DNA of 9,309 bases from Pseudomonadota bacterium (GCA_021802595.1 JAJZRT010000037.1:1-9309), one strand, 5' to 3'. Shown: positions 1-7,006, counted from the first letter of the stretch. Numbers and translations: made by a program. Notes: generated by a model from the letters alone, not told the origin.

Positions 1-261
1 GGCATGGCGGGGGCTGGCCACGAATTTCACGCCCATGCCCTCGATGTTGTAGTGCGGCCCGTTGAGGGCGTGGATTTCCAGTTCGCAGCCGTTGCAGGAG
101 CCGGCGTCGACGTGGCGGATCGCCACCGCCCGGCCGAAGACCTTGAGGATGTCCGCGTGCAGCGCCTGCTCGCGCGTGCGCAGCGCGGGGGCGGCCTTGG
201 GCGCCGGCTCGGAGACGATGCCGGTCTTGAGAATCTTCCGAAAGATCAGGAACGTCGCCAT
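1..261 (-). CDS. hyfI: Ehr/hydrogenase-4-like small subunit (HyfI/NuoB-like), 3' end cut by window
   Basis: This is the first 87 codons of a small Fe-S subunit of a group 4 hydrogenase-like or complex-I-like complex; the rest lies beyond the left edge. I translated it by hand. It starts with ATG at 261, one base after the hyfG stop, and has no strong Shine-Dalgarno. After an N-terminal segment of about 45 residues with a basic, hydrophobic start (MATFLIFRKILKTG) comes the family signature DAGSCNGCELEI at about residues 52-63, then LNGPHYNIE and GVKFVASPRHA. Cys56 and Cys59 match the first two ligands of the proximal/N2 [4Fe-4S] cluster in NuoB, HycG and HyfI. The remaining ligands would lie outside the window. 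The family passes electrons between an Fe-S relay or quinone and the large subunit on the cytoplasmic side of the membrane. Because its partner HyfG lacks a Ni-Fe site, hydrogen is probably not the substrate. Last visible gene of the hyf operon; a ferredoxin subunit (HyfH) could follow but cannot be seen. Confidence 0.93.
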   Translation of the reverse strand, partial: MATFLIFRKILKTGIVSEPAPKAAPALRTREQALHADILKVFGRAVAIRHVDAGSCNGCELEIHALNGPHYNIEGMGVKFVASPRHA

Positions 262-262
262 C

Positions 263-1810
263 TTACAAATCCGGTCCGCTGTAGGAGAGGTTGAACGATT
301 TGTTGATGAGCGGGAAATCGGGAACGATGTTGCCGAGCACGCCCACCTCCACCAGCGGCCAGTTCTGCCACGAGGGGTCATGCGGATGCACGCGGTCGAG
401 ACGGCCTTCCGCATTGATGCGCACGGCGACGATGACCGGCCCGCGCCAGCCTTCCACCCAGCCGAGGCCTTCGCAGACAGCCCCGTCAGGCTGGAGCGGG
501 ACCTGGATGTGCCCCTCGGGCATGCGCCCGAGGGTTTCGCGGATGAGTCGCATGGACTCGAACACTTCGCCGAAACGCACCTCGGCACGCGCCAGCACGT
601 CGCCGCGGCGATGGGTGGCCATGTTGACCTCCAGCTGCCCGTAGGGGGCCGGCGGAAACTGCACGCGGGCATCCCAGGCCTGGCTGCTGGCGCGTCCGGC
701 CAGTCCCGTGAGCCCGAGACGGGCAGCCAGGTCCGGTTTGACGATGCCGGTGTTGGCGAAACGGTCCTGCAGACCGGCGTGTTCGTCGTAGATGGCCTTG
801 AGTTCTTGCACTTCCGCGGCGATACGATCCGCAAGCGCCTTGAGTTGCGCCTTGCCGGCCTCGGCAATATCGACTGCCACGCCACCCGGCACGATGCAAT
901 CGAAGCAATATCGGTGGCCGAACAGTTCGGCCGACAAGCGGAGCCAGTCTTCCTTGAGGCGCCAGAACTGCATGAAACCAAACGTGAGCGCGGCATCGTT
1001 GCCGAGATAACCGAGGTCGCCCAGATGATTGGCTACGCGCTCCATTTCCAGGAAGAGCGCGCGCAGCCAGATGGCGCGATCCGGGACGCGGCTTCCCACC
1101 GCGGTTTCGACCGCCATGCAGTAGGCCCAGGCGAAGGCGCTGTGGGAGTCGCCTGACACGCGACCGGCCAGTTTGGCGCCGGTCTGCAAATCCAGCCCTT
1201 CGAAGCGTTTTTCCGTACCCTTGTGGGTGTAGCCGAAGCGTTCCTCCAGCTTGAGGACGCGATCCCCGATGACGGAAAAACGGAAGTGCCCCGGCTCGAT
1301 GGTGCCGGCATGGACCGGGCCGACCGCGATCTCGTGCACCCCGTCGCCTTCAACGCGGACGAAGGGGTAATGGTCTGGCGCACGCACCGGCTCGGCGGAA
1401 AAATCACGGCGCAGGGGGAAAGTACTCTCAGGCCAGGCACTATGGCGCAGCCACTTGCGTGCATCCACGGCGCCTTCGGCCTGGATGCCCAGGAGGTCGA
1501 AGGTGGCGCGCTGCATGCGGTCGGCTTGCGGGAAGATGTGGGCGAGGTCCGGGTAAGACGGGTTGTCGGAAGCCAGTGCACTGGTGGTCCAGATCAGCCC
1601 GACGCTGGACAGGAATGCCACATGCACGGCAAAGCCGCGGCCCAGATGCCGGTCGTCCGAACCCCATAGCGCCAGGAGCTGTCCGCCTTCGTCCTGAATG
1701 CCGCGCGCGAACGAGGGCAGGCGCGCTGCCTCGGTCTGAAAACGCCAGATGAAGGCGTTATCCGTTTGCGGGGTGAGGGTGAGGTCGATATCGCCCAGTC
1801 GCTGCTCCAT
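263..1810 (-). CDS. hyfG: Hydrogenase-4-like large subunit lacking the Ni-Fe cysteines (HyfG, NuoC-NuoD fusion)
   Basis: This 515-aa protein has the HycE/HyfG architecture. Residues about 1-135 are a NuoC-like domain, ending in the typical FDLLGI and a FPLRRDF stretch. From about residue 160 it is a NuoD/hydrogenase-large-subunit domain: GPVHAGTIEPGHFRF (164-178), YTHKGTEK (194-201), VPDRAIWLRALFLEMERVANHLGDLG (242-267, conserved in NuoD and HycE) and the C-terminal NWPLVEVGVLGN (483-494). In a catalytic group 4 hydrogenase the motif RxCGxC would sit at 217-222; here it is RVSGDS, with Ser219 and Ser222 in place of both cysteines. The C-terminal DPCxxC is replaced by NLSYSG (507-512), and the protein ends three residues later, without the protease-cleaved tail of true hydrogenases. 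The Ni-Fe centre should therefore be absent, so this is an Ehr-type subunit. A strong ribosome site (GGGAGGT at 1821-1815) supports ATG at 1810, one base after the hyfF stop. The fold is certain, but the reaction is unknown. Confidence 0.93.
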   Translation of the reverse strand: MEQRLGDIDLTLTPQTDNAFIWRFQTEAARLPSFARGIQDEGGQLLALWGSDDRHLGRGFAVHVAFLSSVGLIWTTSALASDNPSYPDLAHIFPQADRMQRATFDLLGIQAEGAVDARKWLRHSAWPESTFPLRRDFSAEPVRAPDHYPFVRVEGDGVHEIAVGPVHAGTIEPGHFRFSVIGDRVLKLEERFGYTHKGTEKRFEGLDLQTGAKLAGRVSGDSHSAFAWAYCMAVETAVGSRVPDRAIWLRALFLEMERVANHLGDLGYLGNDAALTFGFMQFWRLKEDWLRLSAELFGHRYCFDCIVPGGVAVDIAEAGKAQLKALADRIAAEVQELKAIYDEHAGLQDRFANTGIVKPDLAARLGLTGLAGRASSQAWDARVQFPPAPYGQLEVNMATHRRGDVLARAEVRFGEVFESMRLIRETLGRMPEGHIQVPLQPDGAVCEGLGWVEGWRGPVIVAVRINAEGRLDRVHPHDPSWQNWPLVEVGVLGNIVPDFPLINKSFNLSYSGPDL

Positions 1811-1811
1811 T

Positions 1812-3266
1812 TCAACCTCCCAAGAGTTGCGCCGCCTGACGGTACCAGGCCGCGAGATACGGCGGGATGAAGAGACCCAGCATCAGTACCAGACCGAGGT
1901 GGACGAATACGGGGGTGAGCGCGGGCATGTGCGGCAGCCGCGGCAATTCGGTCTCGCCGAACACCATCGGCTGTACCTTGCCGAAGATGGAGGCGAATGC
2001 CACGCCCAGCGCAATGAGCAGGAAGGGCGTCGCCCAGGGGTGCTCGTGCATGGCAGTGGTGATGATCAGGAACTCGCTGGCGAAGACGCCGAACGGCGGC
2101 ACGCCGAGAATAGCGACGGTGCCCAGCATCAGTCCCCAGCCGATGGTGGGATTGGTCTTGATCAACCCGCGGATGCCATCCATCTGTTGGGTGCCGGCCT
2201 TTTGCGTGGCGTGGCCGACGGCGAAGAAGATGGCGGATTTGGTGAGCGAATGCATGGTCATGTGCAGGAGCCCCGCGAAGCTCGCCACGGCGCCGCCCAT
2301 GCCGAAGGCGAAGGTGATGAGGCCCATGTGCTCGATCGACGAGTAGGCGAACATGCGCTTGACGTCGGTCTGGCGCTTGATCAGGAAGGCGGCGAGCACC
2401 ACCGAGAACAGGCCGAAGCCCATCATCAGGTTGCCCGCCATGTCATTGCCGAGCGCGCCGTCGACCAGCACTTTGGAGCGCATCACCGCGTACAGGGCGA
2501 CATTGAGCAGCAGGCCGGAGAGCACGGCGGAAACCGGGGTGGGGCCTTCGGCATGGGCGTCCGGCAGCCAGTTATGCAGCGGCGCCAGGCCAACCTTGGT
2601 GCCGTAGCCGACCAGCAGGAAGACAAAGGCCAGTTGCAGCACAGTGGGTTCCAGCTGCGCCTTGACGCCGTTCAGATGCGTCCAGAGCAGCGCGGTGCCG
2701 CCGGAGCCGAGCACTTTTTCCGCCGCGAAATAAAGCAGGATGGTGCCGAACAGCGCCTGGGCGATGCCGACGCCGCACAGAATGAAATACTTCCAGGCCG
2801 CCTCCAGCGAGGCCGGGGTGCGGTACAGCGAGACCAGCAGCACGGTGGCCAGGGTCGCGCCTTCCATCGACACCCAAAGGATGCCCATGTTGTTGGTGGT
2901 CAGCGCCAGCACCATCATGCCGATGAAAATCTGATAGCTGCTGTGGTAGAGGCGCAGGCGCTTGTCGTTGAGGCGGCCGTGTTCCTTCTCGATGCGCATG
3001 TAGGGGCGCGAGAACAGTGCCGTGGTCAGAGACACGAAGGCCGTGAGCGTCACCAGGAACACATTGAACGAATCGATGAAGAACCAGCCCTCGCCGCCTA
3101 CCACTATCGGCCCCTGATCGATGATGCGGGCGGTGAGCATGGACGCCGCGATCAGGGTGAGAAAGCTGAATAGCGCATTGATTTCCGGCGCGTTCCTGCG
3201 GCTGCCCCAGAGGGCCAGAAAAACCCCGCCGACGAGTGGAATTCCGAGTACCCAGTAGATTTCCAT
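1812..3266 (-). CDS. hyfF: Antiporter-like membrane subunit HyfF (NuoN/Mrp-like)
   Basis: This 484-aa polytopic membrane protein belongs to the proton-conducting NuoL/M/N family and most resembles HyfF. Hydrophobic segments run through most of its length. Visible family residues are Glu135 in WVSMEGATLA (the conserved TM5 glutamate), Lys224 in GYGTKVGLAPLHNWLPDAHA (the TM7 lysine and the following signature, about 220-239), GPTPVSAVLSG (241-251), the Lys303/Tyr308 stretch DVKRMFAYSSIEHMG, and Lys343 in MHSLTKSAIF. These residues form the ion half-channels in the family. It is slightly shorter than E. coli HyfF (about 526 aa). It should sit in the membrane arm and pump protons or sodium. It starts with ATG at 3266, one base after the hyfE stop; the upstream ribosome site is weak, so translation may be coupled. 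Family assignment is very secure. Which ion it moves cannot be told from sequence. Confidence 0.94.
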   Translation of the reverse strand: MEIYWVLGIPLVGGVFLALWGSRRNAPEINALFSFLTLIAASMLTARIIDQGPIVVGGEGWFFIDSFNVFLVTLTAFVSLTTALFSRPYMRIEKEHGRLNDKRLRLYHSSYQIFIGMMVLALTTNNMGILWVSMEGATLATVLLVSLYRTPASLEAAWKYFILCGVGIAQALFGTILLYFAAEKVLGSGGTALLWTHLNGVKAQLEPTVLQLAFVFLLVGYGTKVGLAPLHNWLPDAHAEGPTPVSAVLSGLLLNVALYAVMRSKVLVDGALGNDMAGNLMMGFGLFSVVLAAFLIKRQTDVKRMFAYSSIEHMGLITFAFGMGGAVASFAGLLHMTMHSLTKSAIFFAVGHATQKAGTQQMDGIRGLIKTNPTIGWGLMLGTVAILGVPPFGVFASEFLIITTAMHEHPWATPFLLIALGVAFASIFGKVQPMVFGETELPRLPHMPALTPVFVHLGLVLMLGLFIPPYLAAWYRQAAQLLGG

Positions 3267-3267
3267 T

Positions 3268-3930
3268 TCAGCGTTCTTTCAGTTTTTCCATGTGTTTCAG
3301 ATCCATCGAATCGAAGGATTCGCGGATCTGGAAGGACATGATGCCGAGCACGAACAGGGCCACCATCACATCCAGGGCGACGCCCATTTCCACCACCAGC
3401 GGCATGCCGTAGGTGGCGCTGGTGGCAGCGAAGAACAGGCCGTTCTCCATCGCCATGAAGCCGATCACCTGGGGAATGGCCTTGCTGCGCGTGATCATCA
3501 TCAGGAAGGCGAGCAGCACGCAGGCCATGGCGATGCCCAGCGTCGAGCGCATCACCGTGCCGGACATCTGCGAGATCGGCAGGGCCAGGTTGAAGGCGAA
3601 GATCACCAGGACGATGCCGATCAGCATGGTGGTGGGGATGTTGATCATGGGTTCCACATCCCGGTCGATGTCGAGCTTCTTCACCAGCCGGTAGAAGAAC
3701 CAGGGCATGGCGATGACCTTGAGCACCAGGGTCAGGCCTGCCGAGTAGAACAGATGATGCTGGTTGGTGGACCAGGCGACGATGGCGGTGGAAGTGGACA
3801 GCGCCGCACCCTGCCAGGCGAACAGCGTGATGAGCCCGGTCATGCGGCGTTGCGTCAGCATGGCGAAAGAGATCAGCAGCAGCAACGCTGCGAGCAGGTT
3901 GACGACTTGCAGGTAGTAACTCAGCGCCAT
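3268..3930 (-). CDS. hyfE: Hydrogenase-4-like membrane subunit HyfE (NuoK-like)
   Basis: This 220-aa integral membrane protein matches HyfE in length (E. coli about 216 aa) and in its C-terminal half. It has roughly six to seven hydrophobic stretches. The N-terminal half contains Lys71 in LVLKVIAMPWFFYRL. The C-terminal half is NuoK-like, with Glu162 in GFMAMENGLFF and Glu181 with Asp187 in VVEMGVALDVMVALF. These acidic membrane residues are typical of the NuoK-type proton path. The soluble tail after residue 203 is short and charged (ends EKLKER). It links the antiporter-like subunits to the NuoH-like subunit. ATG at 3930 follows the hyfC stop by one base and has a good ribosome site (GGAGGT at 3941-3936, inside hyfC). 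Family assignment is secure. Confidence 0.92.
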   Translation of the reverse strand: MALSYYLQVVNLLAALLLLISFAMLTQRRMTGLITLFAWQGAALSTSTAIVAWSTNQHHLFYSAGLTLVLKVIAMPWFFYRLVKKLDIDRDVEPMINIPTTMLIGIVLVIFAFNLALPISQMSGTVMRSTLGIAMACVLLAFLMMITRSKAIPQVIGFMAMENGLFFAATSATYGMPLVVEMGVALDVMVALFVLGIMSFQIRESFDSMDLKHMEKLKER

Positions 3931-3931
3931 C

Positions 3932-4876
3932 TCAGACCTCCAGCAGGAAATGGATCAGCATGCCCAGCACCCCGAGCAGAAATGCCGTGCCCAGAAATTC
4001 CGGCGCTCTGAACAGACGCAGCTTGGCAAAAATAGCTTCCAGCAGGGACAGCGCGGCGCCGCCCACGGCGAGTTTTGCGACCAGGGCCAGCACGGCCAAT
4101 GGCAACGCGGCGAGGTCGCCTTGCGGCGCGATGCCCCAGGGCACGAACAGCGCGATGCCGAGCGCCGAATAGGTGAACAGCTTCAGTGCCACCGCCCACT
4201 CGATCAGCGCCAGATGGCGCGCGGAATATTCCAGGATCATGGCCTCGTGGATCATGGTCAGTTCCAGGTGGGTGGCCGGGTTGTCGACCGGGATGCGCGC
4301 GTTCTCTGCGGTGGAGATCATCCAGAACGCCACCGCCGCGAAAGCCATGCTGGGATAGATGGCAAACTCCTTGTGTGCCAGGGTCTCGACGATGACCGGC
4401 AGTTCGGTGGACTGCGAGATGAAGCTGGTGGTGAAAAACACCATCAACAGCGCCGGCTCGGCGAGGAAGGAGATGAGCATTTCCCGTCGCGCTCCGAGTG
4501 TGCCGAAAGACGTGCCGATGTCCATCGCGGCGAGCGCCTGGAAAACCCGCGCCAGGGCGAAGATGCCCACCAGCGCGATCACATCCGCTGCCGGCGAGAA
4601 AGGCAGATCGTTGGCGATCGTCGGCACGATGCCGGCCGCCAGCGCCATGCAGGCGAAGATCATGTACGGCGCGAAGCGGAACAGCGGGCTGGCATTATGT
4701 GCAATCACCGCGTCCTTGTTGAACAGCTTCCTTAGTATGCGATAAGGCTGGGTGATGGGCGGTGCCGAACGGCCTTGCAGCCAGGCGCGACACTGGTTGA
4801 CCCAGCCCATGAGCAGCGGCGCCAGCAGGATGGAAATCAGGGTCTGGGCGATTTGTAAAAGAATGCCGGCGCTCAT
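3932..4876 (-). CDS. hyfC: Hydrogenase-4-like membrane subunit HyfC (NuoH/HycD-like)
   Basis: This 314-aa membrane subunit connects the hydrophilic arm to the ion-pumping subunits. Clear NuoH/HycD/HyfC motifs are GRSAPPITQPYRILRKLFNK (35-54), the loop MDIGTSFGTLGARREM (118-133), AENARIPVDNP (190-200) and THLELTMIHEAMILEYSARH (202-221). Acidic residues Glu140, Glu191, Glu205, Glu211 and Glu216 fall where complex I and group 4 hydrogenases carry their quinone-site or E-channel charges. About eight hydrophobic segments can be recognised, and the length matches E. coli HyfC (about 315 aa). It starts with ATG at 4876, four bases downstream of the hyfB stop, with only a weak GGTGA upstream, as expected inside a coupled operon. 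Strong assignment. Whether a quinone is bound next to it is not shown by the sequence. Confidence 0.94.
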   Translation of the reverse strand: MSAGILLQIAQTLISILLAPLLMGWVNQCRAWLQGRSAPPITQPYRILRKLFNKDAVIAHNASPLFRFAPYMIFACMALAAGIVPTIANDLPFSPAADVIALVGIFALARVFQALAAMDIGTSFGTLGARREMLISFLAEPALLMVFFTTSFISQSTELPVIVETLAHKEFAIYPSMAFAAVAFWMISTAENARIPVDNPATHLELTMIHEAMILEYSARHLALIEWAVALKLFTYSALGIALFVPWGIAPQGDLAALPLAVLALVAKLAVGGAALSLLEAIFAKLRLFRAPEFLGTAFLLGVLGMLIHFLLEV

Positions 4877-4880
4877 GGTT

Positions 4881-6896
4881 TCACCGTGTCACAAAAACAA
4901 GCAGGAAGATCAGCGTGACGAAGCTGTAAATGAGGTACCACTGGATACGGCCGTGTTGCAGCCGCCCAGCCTGGGCCGACAGCCATCCGACCAGGTCGGC
5001 GATGGGCTTGTAGAGGAGCGGCCAGAGCTTGTCGCGGCTGTCGCCGCGGTAGTGCGGGTGGCGTTCGAATGGATCGGGGGTTTCCCGTTCGACCCGCATG
5101 AAGAAGGTGAAGATGTGCCGAATCGGCTGGCCAAAGCCTTCGGCACTGTCCTGCATGCGCGCGTCCTGCTCCGGATAGCCGCAATCCCAGGGGTCGGCGC
5201 TGCGCACGCGGCCGTGATAGACGCGGCGTACCCAGATGAAGGTCAACAGTAATATCACCAGCACCACCGCCATGAAAATCAGCGGCGCATAGCTGGCGCG
5301 CTCGGCGGCCAGCGGCGCGAGCAGCAGCCAGTTGCCGTCGTTGACCACGGCCTGCTTCGTGAGGAGACGCACCACCGGGGCGAGCCATTGGATGACCTGC
5401 GCAGGAAACAGTCCCAGCAGCACGCAGCCGGCCGCCAGCCAAAGCATCCCCAGGCGTTTCGGCCAACTGGCTTCATGCGCATGCTGGAGCGCCGCATCGC
5501 GCGGCTGGCCGAGAAAGATCACGCCAAAGAACTTCACCATGACATAAGCGGCCAGCGCCGCCGCCAGCGCCACCGAGGCCGTGGCCACCGGAATCACCAT
5601 GTTGAGATAAGGCTGGGTCAGCCCCGGCGTGAGCAAGAAAGCCTGCAGTAGCAGCCATTCCGAGACGAAGCCGTTCAACGGCGGCAGTCCGGCGATGGCG
5701 AGTGCGCCGATCAGCGTCAACCAGGCCGTCCACGGCATGAAGCGGATCAACCCGCCGAGCCTGCCCATGCGCCGCTCGCCGGTGGAATGCAGCACCGCAC
5801 CCGTGCCCAGAAACAGCAGCCCCTTGAAAAAAGCGTGATTGAGCGTGTGGTAGAGCATGGCGGTCAGCGCCAGCGCCGCCAGCGCGCCCTTGCCGTCGGT
5901 GTAGAAAATCAGCGTGAGGCCGAAGGCCGCCACCAGAATGCCGATGTTTTCGATGGAAGACCAGGCCAGCAGGCGTTTCATGTCCGACTGCACGGCGGCG
6001 AAGATCACGCCGTAGAGCGCCGTGACCAGGCCCAGCGCCAGCGCCAGCGTGCCCCACCAGCCGATCTGCATGGGGAGCAGGTCGAACGTCACGCGCAGAA
6101 GACCATAAATGGCGGTCTTCAGCATCACGCCCGACATCAGCGCAGATACCGGCGAGGGCGCCGCCGGGTGCGCTTCCGGCAGCCACACGTGCATGGGCAC
6201 CAGCCCTGCCTTGGCGCCGAAGCCGAACAGCGCCAGCAGGAACGCCGCCGAGGACCAGGGCGGCGTCATCTGCGTCAGGCGCATGGTGTCGAAGGTGTAA
6301 TCCCCGTGGCCGCCCTGGAGCACGCCGAAGGTGAGCAACAGTGACACCGCGCCGACATGCGCGATCAGCAAATAAAGGAAACCGGCGCGACGGATCTCCG
6401 GAATCTTGTGGTCGGTGGTGACGAGGAAGTAGGACGACAGGGCCATCACCTCCCAGGCCACCATGAAGGCATAGGCGTCGTCGGCCAGCATCACCATCGC
6501 CATCCCTGCCAGGAACAGGTGATACCACAAGCCAACCAATGCGAGCGGGCCCGCCTTCATGCTACGGAAGTAACCCGCTGCGTACACCGTGATCCCGAAC
6601 GCCGCACTGCCCAGCAGGACCAGGAAAAAAGCCGACAATGCATCCAGCCGCAGATGAAACGGCAGGTCGGGCAGCCCGATGGGCAGCACCATGGCCGAGG
6701 CGGGCAGAACCAGGCCGGCCACACCGACGGCCGTGATGAACAGCGCACCCAGCGCGCTCAGCGGAAAGACCAGGTGGAGCAGCGCGCCCCGCCAGCGTTG
6801 CAGCAGCAGCGCCGAAAAACCCAGCGCCAGCCAGTAAAGCACCCCGGCCCAGGCCAGGTTCAGGATATGCGCATCAAGGTCAACTAGAATGGACAT
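4881..6896 (-). CDS. hyfB: Antiporter-like membrane subunit HyfB (NuoL/HycC-like), first gene of the hyf operon
   Basis: This 671-aa polytopic membrane protein of the proton-conducting transporter family matches HyfB in length (E. coli about 672 aa). Signature residues: Glu149 in MVAWEVMALSSYFLV (TM5 glutamate), Lys229 in FGFGAKAGLVPMHVWLPEAH (about 224-243), HPAAPSPVSALMSGVMLK ending at Lys260, KRLLAWSSIENIGI (307-320), Lys358 in LNHAFFKGLLFLGTG, and GLPPLNGFVSEW (403-414). The tail has the HyfB-type WDCGYPEQDARMQDSAEGFG stretch (570-589), then an amphipathic region and a final membrane helix, consistent with the lateral arm of NuoL/HyfB. It should translocate protons or sodium. The ATG at 6896 is the first start after the AT-rich divergent spacer. 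No clear Shine-Dalgarno precedes it, but the N-terminus leads straight into the first membrane helix, as in homologues. Secure family call; ion specificity unknown. Confidence 0.94.
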   Translation of the reverse strand: MSILVDLDAHILNLAWAGVLYWLALGFSALLLQRWRGALLHLVFPLSALGALFITAVGVAGLVLPASAMVLPIGLPDLPFHLRLDALSAFFLVLLGSAAFGITVYAAGYFRSMKAGPLALVGLWYHLFLAGMAMVMLADDAYAFMVAWEVMALSSYFLVTTDHKIPEIRRAGFLYLLIAHVGAVSLLLTFGVLQGGHGDYTFDTMRLTQMTPPWSSAAFLLALFGFGAKAGLVPMHVWLPEAHPAAPSPVSALMSGVMLKTAIYGLLRVTFDLLPMQIGWWGTLALALGLVTALYGVIFAAVQSDMKRLLAWSSIENIGILVAAFGLTLIFYTDGKGALAALALTAMLYHTLNHAFFKGLLFLGTGAVLHSTGERRMGRLGGLIRFMPWTAWLTLIGALAIAGLPPLNGFVSEWLLLQAFLLTPGLTQPYLNMVIPVATASVALAAALAAYVMVKFFGVIFLGQPRDAALQHAHEASWPKRLGMLWLAAGCVLLGLFPAQVIQWLAPVVRLLTKQAVVNDGNWLLLAPLAAERASYAPLIFMAVVLVILLLTFIWVRRVYHGRVRSADPWDCGYPEQDARMQDSAEGFGQPIRHIFTFFMRVERETPDPFERHPHYRGDSRDKLWPLLYKPIADLVGWLSAQAGRLQHGRIQWYLIYSFVTLIFLLVFVTR

Positions 6897-6925
6897 AGGC
6901 GCACGTGGAGACAGACACGCGGACG

Positions 6926-6946
6926 GAATTAAATTGAATTTGATTC
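6926..6946. promoter_or_regulatory. Imperfect 21-bp palindrome in the divergent spacer
   Basis: The left arm GAATTAAATT, a central G and the right arm AATTTGATTC pair at nine of ten positions. The site lies between the candidate hyfB -10 box and the hyfB start, so a protein bound here could block hyfB transcription. It sits in an AT-rich stretch, where such symmetry arises more readily by chance. Its binding protein is unknown. Confidence 0.4.
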
Positions 6947-6971
6947 TAATAACAAAACAAGTCGACTACAA
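6943..6971 (-). promoter_or_regulatory. Candidate sigma70 promoter for the hyf operon
   Basis: Read on the minus strand, TTGTAG (6971-6966) is followed after exactly 17 bases by TAGAAT (6948-6943), one mismatch from TATAAT. The -35 box is poor (only TTG matches). Transcription would start near 6936, leaving a leader of about 40 bases before the hyfB ATG. This is the only AT-rich stretch upstream of the operon. Predicted by eye only. Confidence 0.4.
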
Positions 6972-6972
6972 T
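6944..6972 (+). promoter_or_regulatory. Candidate promoter for the ribbon-helix-helix gene
   Basis: TACAAT (6967-6972) is a good -10 box, one mismatch from consensus. At 17 bases upstream is TTCTAA (6944-6949), a weak -35; a better TTGATT (6940-6945) lies 21 bases away, which is too far for a normal promoter. The start would fall near 6979, inside the inverted repeat at 6971-6989. It overlaps the candidate hyfB promoter on the other strand almost completely. Confidence 0.35.
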
Positions 6973-6989
6973 GTTAATTCTATTAACAT
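6971..6989. promoter_or_regulatory. Perfect 8-bp inverted repeat, candidate operator
   Basis: The sequence ATGTTAATTCTATTAACAT consists of two exactly complementary 8-base arms separated by TCT. It begins at the end of the -10 box proposed for the ribbon-helix-helix gene and abuts the -35 box proposed for hyfB. A further half-site, ATTAAC, lies at 6993-6998, spaced 11 bp from the identical ATTAAC at 6982-6987. The position suits autorepression by the neighbouring ribbon-helix-helix protein together with control of hyfB. The symmetry is seen directly; the binding protein is inferred. Confidence 0.55.
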
Positions 6990-7006
6990 CCGATTAACCA
7001 GCCGCC

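Noticed and set aside
62..1156. A 364-codon plus-strand open frame
   Set aside because: Antisense to hyfG and hyfI, both of which carry clear family motifs. The plus-strand product shows no recognisable fold.
1749..3173. A 474-codon plus-strand open frame
   Set aside because: It is antisense to hyfF; its product is Gln/His/Glu-rich low-complexity sequence without any domain, as expected opposite a GC-rich membrane gene.
5473..6528. A 351-codon minus-strand open frame
   Set aside because: It is an alternative frame within hyfB, rich in Arg, Gly and Ala, and lacks any membrane or domain pattern.
1..6896. Formate hydrogenlyase or genuine hydrogenase-4
   Set aside because: Both Ni-Fe CxxC motifs are lost in HyfG and no formate dehydrogenase or maturation gene is in the window.
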